Positions 57,146 to 64,000 of a stretch of 64,000 bases of DNA are shown here, in pieces (position 1 is the first letter of the stretch; every line of letters begins with the position of its first letter). The stretch is from the NCBI GenBank assembly GCA_934662565.1, contig CAKUKI010000003.1:186001-250000 (forward strand), written 5' to 3'. Position numbers and translations under genes: made by a program. Under the pieces are notes generated by a model. That model was not told the origin of the DNA and made no database searches. It saw only the letters and a list, made by a program, of their open reading frames with translations. The stretch is from an uncultured Elusimicrobiales bacterium. Lineage in GTDB: Bacteria; Elusimicrobiota; Elusimicrobia; Elusimicrobiales; Elusimicrobiaceae.

Positions 57146-58417
57146 GTGAAAAAGAATCCTAACAAAAATAAGCGTGCTTTTACGCTTACGGAACTGCTTA
57201 TTGTAGTCATTGTAATAGGCGTTCTTTCTGCCGTCACGCTTCCTAAGTTTAATCGGGTCATAGAAAACCGGAAAGTGACGGAAGCCGAAGAAATGATGTC
57301 CGCCGTGCGCACGGAGCAAGAGCGCCGTTGTGCGATGGATAAAAATTACACCTTAAAGTTTGATAATTTAGCGGACGTAATTTCTTCCAGCGATACCAAG
57401 AACTATAAATACAGTTTACAGACGGAAGGGATATCCGCCACCAGCAACAAGGGCAAATATACCTTAAAAATGTTGTCTTATCAAGACGGCAGTTTTTGTT
57501 GTACGGGTGATGATTGTGCCAAATTAAACAAAAATTACCCCAGTTGTGACGGGTTGACTTTTCCGTCTTCCGGCTGCGGCGGTACGGACGGCACTGTAGA
57601 AATCACGCCGGACCCGACGCCCACACCGGAACCAACGCCCACTCCGGCACCTTCGTGCGAAGGAAGCCAACCTGCGGACCAAGAAAAAGCTTGTGCCTGT
57701 GGCACCGTAAAAGCCAGTTATTCTTGCAGTGCCGCTACCAATTATAAATGGGTGTTGGGTGCATTTCCGGATTGTCCGGCCAAACCGGCGGACGAAAATG
57801 ATATTTGCCCCAATGGCACTGTCCGCACGAAAAGCTATGCTTGTATAAATGGCACGTGGACGGCCGGAAACTGGGATAAAGAATGTTCCCGTTGCAATGA
57901 ATCAGAGCGTTTGAATTGTAAAGACAAATTACAACTGACTAACACGGGTGGGGGAATGGGCTCCTTAAAGACGGTTCATTATGTGTGGGACGAGGCAAAC
58001 TGTTCTTGCTCTTGCCCCAGCAGTACCAATGCGGGCCTTTGTTCCACCGGTTGGGATCCGGAAACTTGTAATTGTAAGCAAGGCCCCAAGTATTATTTCA
58101 AATGTGTCTCGCGTGTGACAGTACCCGATGGTGGCATGCTTTCTAGTGGGGCATCTTCTTATGATGCGGCCAAGACCGCTTGCGAATCAGGTAAAGACAC
58201 AAGGGTTGAGTATTATGAGTATTTGTCGGGTGGAACGCCCAAACCGGGCTGTAAACCTCGGCAAGATAAAAACGGTAGATGGACGTCTTGTCCTTTAACG
58301 CCGACATATTACATTAAACATGTGTGTTCCACCGAACCGGCCAAAAAGCCAACGGGATATGGATTTGATGAAACCAAATGTAGAGTTGTGCAACCGCACG
58401 AAGACCGCAACTATTAA
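57146..58417 (+). CDS. Type IV pilin-like protein 3 with large Cys-rich C-terminal region
   Basis: 423 residues, more than twice the size of pilins 1 and 2. The class III leader KKNPNKNKRA precedes FTLTELLIVVIVIGVLSAVTLPKF; Ala replaces the usual Gly at -1. A pilin-like globular part to residue 150 is followed by a Pro/Thr linker (PDPTPTPEPTPTPAP) and a 250-residue domain rich in Cys, Asn, Gly and Trp. I count 27 cysteines in the whole protein. No family is recognised; it looks like an adhesin carried on a pilus tip or minor pilin. GTG 57146 is the start because GGAGG lies five bases before it; an ATG at 57134 overlaps that site. It interrupts the usual rplI-dnaB neighbourhood. Confidence 0.88.
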   Translation: MKKNPNKNKRAFTLTELLIVVIVIGVLSAVTLPKFNRVIENRKVTEAEEMMSAVRTEQERRCAMDKNYTLKFDNLADVISSSDTKNYKYSLQTEGISATSNKGKYTLKMLSYQDGSFCCTGDDCAKLNKNYPSCDGLTFPSSGCGGTDGTVEITPDPTPTPEPTPTPAPSCEGSQPADQEKACACGTVKASYSCSAATNYKWVLGAFPDCPAKPADENDICPNGTVRTKSYACINGTWTAGNWDKECSRCNESERLNCKDKLQLTNTGGGMGSLKTVHYVWDEANCSCSCPSSTNAGLCSTGWDPETCNCKQGPKYYFKCVSRVTVPDGGMLSSGASSYDAAKTACESGKDTRVEYYEYLSGGTPKPGCKPRQDKNGRWTSCPLTPTYYIKHVCSTEPAKKPTGYGFDETKCRVVQPHEDRNY

Positions 58418-58437
58418 TAGAGGTATTTTACAAAAAA

Positions 58438-58468
58438 CGGGCTCCCGCAAGGGGGCCCGCTATTTTTT
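58438..58468 (+). terminator. Terminator of the Cys-rich pilin gene
   Basis: CGGGCTCCC and GGGGGCCCG (one G-T pair) with a GCAA loop, followed by ATTTTTT. Confidence 0.85.
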
Positions 58469-58510
58469 ATAACTAGCCCCATTCCGGCGCGCGCGTTTAC
58501 CGTTCAAAAT

Positions 58511-58519
58511 TGCTACAAT
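58511..58519 (+). promoter_or_regulatory. Extended -10 of the dnaB-alr-mla unit
   Basis: TGCTACAAT, giving a leader of about 55 bases with a small hairpin (CCGTCT with AGACGG at 58529-58547) and AGAGGA before the ATG at 58581. Confidence 0.5.
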
Positions 58520-58580
58520 AATAAAAAGCCGTCTTTTTACCAGACGGTAAAGATTTTATTTCATTTTTATAAGAGGACAC

Positions 58581-60005
58581 ATGCCTATCCCACAAATTAG
58601 TAATTTACTGGAAGAAAAACTCCCTCCACAGGCGCTGGATGCGGAAATGGCCGTTTTAGGCTCTATGCTTATGGAGGCCGAGGCCGTGGAACGCGCTTTG
58701 GAAATCCTCAAGCCGGAGCATTTTTATAAAGACGCCCACAAAAAAATTTTTTCCGCCATGAAAGACTTGGCCGAAAAGGGCCAAGCCGTGGACCTTGTGA
58801 CCGTGACGGAAGCCCTCAAAACCGCCAATTTGTTGGCCAAATTAGGGGGCGAAGTGTACCTGACGGAACTGGTGGGCAAAGTTTCCACCGCCGCCCATAT
58901 AGAGCACTACGCCAATATTGTATATAGAAAAGCCGTCATTCGGGAGCTCATCCGCACCTCTACCGCGCTAGTGCAAAAATGCTATCAGGAAACCGACGAG
59001 CCGCAAGAACTGCTAGACGAAGCGGCGGACTCTATTTACCGCTTGAGCCAAAAACAGCGCTTGACGGGCTTTGTGTCCACCAAAGACATGGCCCCCGAAG
59101 TGCTGAACATGATTGAAAACGCCGCCAAAAACAAAAGCCCTATTCAAGGGGTTCCTACCGGACTCACGGAGTTTGACTATAAAACAGGCGGGTTTCGTAA
59201 ATCGGACTTAATTATTTTGGGCGCGCGCCCCAGCCAAGGTAAAACCGCTCTGGCGCTGAATATGGCGCATTTTGCGTGTGTGACCAAGGGGTTTCCGGTG
59301 GCGATATTTTCGCTGGAAATGGGGCGGCACTCTTTGTTTGAGCGTATGTTAGGCGCCGCTTCCATGACGGAAGTAAGCAAACTGCGCAACGGCTGGTACG
59401 ACCACCGCGCCAAATGGGGGGACTTATTGCGCGAATACAGCCGTCTGGCCGAAGCCCCCATGTATATAGATGATACGTCCGGCATTTCCATTACGGAAAT
59501 CCGTATGCGTTCGCGCCGTTTAGCCAGCGAACTGGCCAAACAAGGCAAAGAATTGGGCCTAATTATCATTGACTATTTGCAATTAATCCGCGGTTCGGGC
59601 CGCACGGAAAGCCGCCAACAGGAAGTGTCCGAAATTTCCCGCCAGTTAAAAGATTTGGCCCGCACCTTAAATGTGCCGGTGCTAGCGCTGTCCCAGTTGA
59701 GCCGTAAGAACGAAGACAAAGGCCGCCAAGATAATAAACCGCAACTTTCCGACTTGCGCGAATCCGGCTCTATTGAACAGGATGCCGACGTGGTGGCCCT
59801 GATTCACCGTGACGGCTACTACAAGCGCGATGACCCGAATTTGAAAAATAAAGCCACGCTGATTATTGCCAAACAGCGCAACGGGCCGGTGGGGGATATT
59901 CCTTTGCACTTTATTGGGGAGTACACCTTGTTTACCAACCCCACGCCGGAAGAAATGTCCATGCCGGAGGGCATGGCGGCGGAGCCCATGGTACTGCCGG
60001 AGTAA
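58581..60005 (+). CDS. dnaB: Replicative DNA helicase DnaB
   Basis: 474 residues, full length. The N-terminal domain (PPQALDAEMAVLGSMLMEAEAVERAL) binds primase; the RecA-like motor has Walker A LGARPSQGKTALALN near residue 212, IFSLEMGRHSLFERM, Walker B LIIIDYLQLIRGSG and the finger segment LSQLSRKNEDKGRQDNKPQLSDLRESGSIEQDAD. It unwinds DNA at the fork as a hexamer. Its partner dnaG is at 42670. The alr start follows its stop by two bases. Confidence 0.97.
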   Translation: MPIPQISNLLEEKLPPQALDAEMAVLGSMLMEAEAVERALEILKPEHFYKDAHKKIFSAMKDLAEKGQAVDLVTVTEALKTANLLAKLGGEVYLTELVGKVSTAAHIEHYANIVYRKAVIRELIRTSTALVQKCYQETDEPQELLDEAADSIYRLSQKQRLTGFVSTKDMAPEVLNMIENAAKNKSPIQGVPTGLTEFDYKTGGFRKSDLIILGARPSQGKTALALNMAHFACVTKGFPVAIFSLEMGRHSLFERMLGAASMTEVSKLRNGWYDHRAKWGDLLREYSRLAEAPMYIDDTSGISITEIRMRSRRLASELAKQGKELGLIIIDYLQLIRGSGRTESRQQEVSEISRQLKDLARTLNVPVLALSQLSRKNEDKGRQDNKPQLSDLRESGSIEQDADVVALIHRDGYYKRDDPNLKNKATLIIAKQRNGPVGDIPLHFIGEYTLFTNPTPEEMSMPEGMAAEPMVLPE

Positions 60006-60007
60006 AT

Positions 60008-61114
60008 ATGGAAAAACCGTTTTTGCGCCCCACTTGGGCGGAAGTGGATTTAACCAAGTACGAAGCCAACCTGCGTAAAGTGCGCGGTATGGTGGGGCCG
60101 GATGTTAAAATTTTGGGTATTTTGAAAGCCAATGCTTACGGCCACGGTGCCGTGGCTTTGGGCCAATTTGCCGAGGAAAAACAACTCTGCCAATTTTTTG
60201 GGGTGGCTTCCGTGGAAGAAGGCTTAGAGTTGCGCGCCGCCGGCCTAAAAACTCCCATTTTGGTACTGGGCAGTATTTATCCGTTTGAGGCGTTTGAGTA
60301 TGCCATTAAAAACAAACTGGCCGTGACGATTGCCAGTTTGGACGCCGCGCACGCGGTAGCGGATATTGCCGCTAAACTGGGCATTAAAGCCTTGTGCCAT
60401 GTAAAGCAGGATACCGGCATGGGGCGCATCGGTACCCGCCGCGGCGGGGTAATGGCGGTTTTACAATTTTTGGCCCATAACCCGCATGTCATTTTGGACG
60501 GGCTCTATTCCCACCTTTCCAGTGCGGATTGTGACCCGGCCTATACGGAGGAGCAAATCGGCTATTTCCGCGATACGCTGACCAATGTGCGCTTGCACGG
60601 CATACACATCAACCAATGCCATTTATGTGCCACGCCGGGCCTTATACACCGGCCGGATATGGTTTTGGATATGGTGCGCCCCGGCCATGCGGAACTGGGG
60701 TTGGAAGACGGCTTTGAGCCCATTATGTCGCTCAAAACGCGCATTGTGTATGTAAAAGATGCGGCCGCGGGAGCAAGCATTAGCTATGGGCGCAGTTTTG
60801 TTTGCCCCAAACCCATGAAAATCGCCACCATTCCGTTGGGGTATGGGGACGGATTTTTGCGGGCGCTATCCAACAAGGCGGAAGTTTTAGTGCGTGGCCA
60901 CCGCTGCCGCGTATTGGGCAACGTGACGATGGATATGACCATGCTGGATATTACCGCCGTGCCGGATGCCCGCGTGGGGGATGAAGTGGTGGTGGTAGGC
61001 CGGCAGGGGAAAGAGCAAGTGCGCTTTGCGGATTTGGCCCGCTTGGCCGGAACCATTGATTATGAATTAACCACCCTGCTTATGCCGCGGGTGCCGAGGT
61101 TTTATAAAAAGTAA
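60008..61114 (+). CDS. alr: Alanine racemase
   Basis: 368 residues of the PLP TIM-barrel type. It makes D-alanine for peptidoglycan. The PLP-binding Lys is in ILKANAYGHGAVAL near residue 37; the catalytic Tyr region reads ASISYGRSFVCP near 260, followed by IPLGYGDGFLRALSNKAEVLVRGHRCRVLGNVTMDM. The barrel's LKTRIVYVKD precedes it. It is cotranscribed with dnaB and shares one base with the mlaE start (TAATG). Confidence 0.95.
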   Translation: MEKPFLRPTWAEVDLTKYEANLRKVRGMVGPDVKILGILKANAYGHGAVALGQFAEEKQLCQFFGVASVEEGLELRAAGLKTPILVLGSIYPFEAFEYAIKNKLAVTIASLDAAHAVADIAAKLGIKALCHVKQDTGMGRIGTRRGGVMAVLQFLAHNPHVILDGLYSHLSSADCDPAYTEEQIGYFRDTLTNVRLHGIHINQCHLCATPGLIHRPDMVLDMVRPGHAELGLEDGFEPIMSLKTRIVYVKDAAAGASISYGRSFVCPKPMKIATIPLGYGDGFLRALSNKAEVLVRGHRCRVLGNVTMDMTMLDITAVPDARVGDEVVVVGRQGKEQVRFADLARLAGTIDYELTTLLMPRVPRFYKK

Positions 61115-61890
61115 TGTTTACATATATTGGTAAAAAAGTAGATAATTTACTGGCCCAACTGGGCGGTGCGGCGGCGATGGTCCGCTCCGTACTGTTTTGG
61201 TTGGGGCGCTCCCGCTTTGAGTTTGACCAAGCCGTCCGCCAAAGTGTGAGTATCGGGGTGGATTCTTTCGGCGTGACGGCGCTGACCAGTTTGTTTACCG
61301 GCATGGTACTGGCCTTGCAAGCGGGCAACACGATTGGCAACATCTTTGGCGAGCCGATTTTTGTGGGTACAATTGTGTCTTTTTCACTTATCCGTGAACT
61401 GGGCCCCGTATTGACCGGCGTGGTGGTTTCCGGCCGCGCGGGGGCGGCGGTCACGGCGCAAATCGGCACCATGGCGGTCACGGACCAGTTGGACGCGCTT
61501 TATACGCTAGGCACCAACCCTATCCGCTATTTGGTTATCCCGCGCCTGTTTGCCTTTTTGCTCACCATGCCGGTACTGACGGTTTTTTCCAACGTGTTTG
61601 GGGTAATCGGCGGGTATTTGGTGTCCGTCTATGCGTTAGGAGTACCGGGGGAAGTGTATTTTTCGGACATTACAACCTTTATGGCCGTGCCGGATTTTAT
61701 GCACGGGTTTATAAAATCTTTTATTTTTGCGTTTATGATTGCCACCGTGTGCTGTTATAAGGGTATTAGCACCCGCGGCGGTGCGGAGGGCGTGGGGAAA
61801 GCCACCACCGGCGCCGTAGTGACAACCATTGTGCTGATTTTGGTGTTGGATTACTTTTTAACCGCTATTTTAACCGCGTTCGGGATTTAA
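61114..61890 (+). CDS. mlaE: ABC transporter permease MlaE
   Basis: 258 residues with five or six membrane helices. The family block FGVTALTSLFTGMVLALQAG, LIRELGPVLTGVVVSGRAGAAVTAQIGTMAVTDQLDAL and NPIRYLVIPRLFAFLLTMPVL is plain. It forms the membrane channel of the Mla (MCE) system that moves phospholipids between the outer and inner membranes. Linked by overlap to alr and by one base to mlaF. Confidence 0.96.
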   Translation: MFTYIGKKVDNLLAQLGGAAAMVRSVLFWLGRSRFEFDQAVRQSVSIGVDSFGVTALTSLFTGMVLALQAGNTIGNIFGEPIFVGTIVSFSLIRELGPVLTGVVVSGRAGAAVTAQIGTMAVTDQLDALYTLGTNPIRYLVIPRLFAFLLTMPVLTVFSNVFGVIGGYLVSVYALGVPGEVYFSDITTFMAVPDFMHGFIKSFIFAFMIATVCCYKGISTRGGAEGVGKATTGAVVTTIVLILVLDYFLTAILTAFGI

Positions 61891-61891
61891 G

Positions 61892-62653
61892 ATGATAGAA
61901 ATTAAAAATCTTCAAAAAAGTTTTGGCCCTAAACAGGTGTTAAAAAACGTCAACTTGCAAATAGAAGACGGCCAAGTGCTTTGCATTTTGGGCGGCTCCG
62001 GCTGTGGCAAAAGCACGCTGATTAAATGTTTAATGCGCTTGGAAGAAGCCGACGGCGGGCAAATTTTGGTAGACGGTAAAGACGTCACCAAAATCCATAG
62101 CGAGGTAAAACTGGCCTCTATCCGCCGCCATTTTGGGTATTTGTTCCAAGAGGGCGCGTTGTTTGACTCCATGAGCGTGGGGGAAAACGTGGCCTTCGGG
62201 CTTAAATATCTAACCGACGTGCCGGAAGCGGATTACCCAAAAGTTGTAAAAGAAAAATTGGCTTTAGTGGGCTTAAAAGAGGTGGAACACCTAAACCCCA
62301 GCGAGCTTTCCGGCGGTATGAAAAAGCGCGTGGCGCTGGCGCGCGTACTGGCCGTAAGCCCTAAATGTATTTTGTATGATGAACCGACGACCGGGCTGGA
62401 CCCGATTATGTCGGATATTATCAGCGATTTGATTTTGGATTTGAAACATAAACTGCATGTCACTTCCGTAGTAATTACGCACGATATGCACTCCGCTTTT
62501 AAGATAGCGGACAAAATTGCCTTCTTGTATGAAGGCCGCGTTTTGTTGGAAGGTACTCCGGACGAATTTAACCGCACCGACAACCCCTATGTAAAACAGT
62601 TTGTCAGCGGCAGTAGCCACGGGCCTATCCAAATGAAATTAACCAAGGACTAA
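61892..62653 (+). CDS. mlaF: ABC transporter ATPase MlaF
   Basis: 253 residues. Walker A GGSGCGKSTLIK near residue 36, Q-loop FGYLFQEGALFDSMSV, signature LSGGMKKRVALARVLA, Walker B CILYDEPTTGLDP and the switch His in VVITHDMHSAF are all present. The FQEGALFDSMSVGENVAF stretch is diagnostic of MlaF/MCE ATPases. It energises MlaE. Followed by mlaD after a 61-base gap with a TTATTA-TG-TAATAA palindrome just before the AAGGA ribosome site. Confidence 0.96.
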   Translation: MIEIKNLQKSFGPKQVLKNVNLQIEDGQVLCILGGSGCGKSTLIKCLMRLEEADGGQILVDGKDVTKIHSEVKLASIRRHFGYLFQEGALFDSMSVGENVAFGLKYLTDVPEADYPKVVKEKLALVGLKEVEHLNPSELSGGMKKRVALARVLAVSPKCILYDEPTTGLDPIMSDIISDLILDLKHKLHVTSVVITHDMHSAFKIADKIAFLYEGRVLLEGTPDEFNRTDNPYVKQFVSGSSHGPIQMKLTKD

Positions 62654-62714
62654 TTAAAAAAACGCCTGCTTGTGGGCGGATAAACAGTTATTATGTAATA
62701 AGGAACCAAAAATT

Positions 62715-64000
62715 ATGAAACCAGAAACAAAATTAGGCATTTTTACGGTAATCGGGTTGTTTGTGTTGGGGTTTTCGCTCTATTTTCTGGGCGGATTTTC
62801 CATTACGCGCACCTATGATGTAAACATCAGATTTCAGGACGTTTCCGGCCTGCCCGTCAAAGCGGCGGTTAAACTTTCCGGCGTGGAAGTGGGCAAAGTA
62901 AAAGCGATTAAAATAGAAAACGGCCAAGTGATTGTGGTGGCCGCCATTAACGAGGGCGTCCCCTTGTATAAAGACACCCATTTTAGCGTGGTAATGACGG
63001 GTATTATCGGTTCCAAATACTTAAAAGCGGAGCAAGGCTCGGCCGCTTCCGGCTTAATTACCAATGGGGAATATGTAAACGGTACGGACGAACTGCCTAT
63101 GGACGTAATGATTACGCAAACCATGTCCAGCGTAAAAGAATTGGTGGATAGCGTAAACAAGCAGGGGGAGTTCGGCCGCAACTTAAATGATGCCTTGGCA
63201 GATGTGCGGCGGCTTTCGGCCAATTTGAACCAAATGGTTTCCACCATGCGCCCGTATTTAACCAATTCCGTACAGAATTTGGACCAAATCAGCGAGCAAC
63301 TTAAAGGCGTGGTAGCCAAAGCCGATAACGTAATGACCAGTTTGGATAACGGCGACGGCGTAATAGGCAGTTTGATTAAAGACCCGCAAATGAAGCAAGA
63401 CGTAAAAGACAGTGTCACGGACTTAAAACAAACCATGACGGAAGTAAAAACTTTTGTGGGCAAAATGAGCCGTTTTCGCATTTATTGGGATTATGACTTT
63501 TTCTACATGCCGCAGGCCCAAGTAGCCAGCAGTGACCTTGCGTTGGAAATCTTCCCCTCCAGCGGTTTCACATTCTACCGCGCGGGTATGGCCAACATTG
63601 GCAACGAAGACGACAAACTGGACTCCAAAGACTATTTGGAACGCAATAAACTGGACTTGCGCTTTGGGCTTTACAACCGTTGGGCGCGCGTGTCGGCGGG
63701 GCTGATTCGCGGGGCGGGCGGCGTGGCTATGGAATTGCGCCCGTTCTATGAACACGAATTTTTCAACCGCTTTACGTTTACGGGGGAACTGTCCGATTGG
63801 GGCCGCGACCGCGTAATTAATAACCGCCAATTTACTAAACCGAACTTAACCTATGGGGTAGACTTTAGGTTTAACCGTTATTTCTCCATGGGCGCGTGGA
63901 TGCGTGATGCGTTGGAAACTAACGAGTTTGCCGTAAAAGCCAACCTGTCGTTTAACGACCAAGATATTTCGTCCTTCTTCGGTTTGGCCACCATGGCCCG
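62715..64000 (+). CDS. mlaD: MlaD-type MCE protein with beta-barrel-like C-terminus (partial)
   Basis: At least 428 residues; open to the window end. The N-terminal helix (IFTVIGLFVLGFSLYFLGGF) anchors it in the inner membrane. One MCE domain follows (YDVNIRFQDVSGLPVKAAVKLSGVEVGKV, VVMTGIIGSKYLKAEQG), then a helical region to about residue 235. From residue 250 on the sequence changes to alternating strands with aromatic ends and tight turns (FRIYWDYDFFYMP, LDLRFGLYNRWARVSAGLI, LRPFYEHEFFNRFTFTGEL, YGVDFRFNRYFSMGAWM), as in outer-membrane barrels. Ordinary MlaD is about 180 residues. It completes mlaE-mlaF-mlaD. ATG 62715 follows AAGGA. Confidence 0.9.
   Translation, partial: MKPETKLGIFTVIGLFVLGFSLYFLGGFSITRTYDVNIRFQDVSGLPVKAAVKLSGVEVGKVKAIKIENGQVIVVAAINEGVPLYKDTHFSVVMTGIIGSKYLKAEQGSAASGLITNGEYVNGTDELPMDVMITQTMSSVKELVDSVNKQGEFGRNLNDALADVRRLSANLNQMVSTMRPYLTNSVQNLDQISEQLKGVVAKADNVMTSLDNGDGVIGSLIKDPQMKQDVKDSVTDLKQTMTEVKTFVGKMSRFRIYWDYDFFYMPQAQVASSDLALEIFPSSGFTFYRAGMANIGNEDDKLDSKDYLERNKLDLRFGLYNRWARVSAGLIRGAGGVAMELRPFYEHEFFNRFTFTGELSDWGRDRVINNRQFTKPNLTYGVDFRFNRYFSMGAWMRDALETNEFAVKANLSFNDQDISSFFGLATMA

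Noticed and set aside
1..64000. CRISPR arrays, rRNA, tRNA, insertion sequences, prophage
   Set aside because: Scanning intergenic spaces showed no regularly spaced repeats, no T-loop GTTCRANNC with matching acceptor arms, and no transposase or phage structural genes.

Overview
The window reads as a dense, gap-poor chromosomal segment of a diderm (Gram-negative-type) bacterium of intermediate G+C, most likely a gut-type member of the Elusimicrobiota. The envelope genes (LptE, KdsC, an MlaE/F/D lipid-transport set, an outer-membrane barrel protein) show two membranes. Three type IV pilin-like genes with near-identical class III leaders, plus an electron-bifurcating acyl-CoA dehydrogenase/Etf set, fit that phylum. 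The phylum call is inference from gene content, not from a marker-gene search. No tRNA, rRNA, CRISPR array, insertion sequence, integrase-type island or prophage was seen.

Layout. 1-5 kb: partial dihydrolipoamide dehydrogenase (minus), radC and cysteine desulfidase (plus), TPR protein and yajQ (minus). 5-16 kb: nucleoside permease, pilin 1, dedA, nagZ and phosphoesterase (minus), gltX, a GYF_2-like membrane protein, pilT. 15.5-24 kb: secreted unknown A, a short uvrC, rpsT, an outer-membrane protein, the conserved leuS-lptE-holA cluster, pilin 2. 24-31 kb (minus): glycosyltransferase-xerD-gpmA and clpC-recA. 31-35 kb (plus): kdsC-tmk-holB-metG, then a periplasmic ankyrin protein. 35.8-36.5 kb: the only gene-free stretch above 300 bases, packed with palindromes. 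36-45 kb: recG, a channel-like membrane protein, a secreted metzincin, and the classic rpsU-dnaG-rpoD operon (minus). 45-50 kb: HIT protein, secreted unknown B, and acyl-CoA dehydrogenase-etfB-etfA. 50-55 kb: small unknown gene diverging from a sensor kinase, membrane protein, DnaQ-like exonuclease, gpmI. 55-64 kb: yggU, rpsF-ssb-rpsR-rplI, a Cys-rich pilin, dnaB-alr, mlaE-mlaF-mlaD (last one cut by the window end).

Control signals are the most original part. At least twelve genes have a TANNNT -10 box ending 6-8 bases before the ATG and no ribosome-binding site, so their mRNAs should be leaderless. Several promoters share an extended -10 (TGCTACAAT or TGCTATAAT). Three unlinked genes of unknown function (minus-strand starts at 16618, 45987 and 50120) share a 16-base palindromic element 22-23 bases upstream of such a leaderless -10, and related palindromes sit before the divergent sensor kinase. 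This looks like an undescribed regulon. Two pilin genes share an almost identical inverted repeat at their 5' ends. The nucleoside permease has a hairpin that could bring a distant Shine-Dalgarno sequence next to its start codon.
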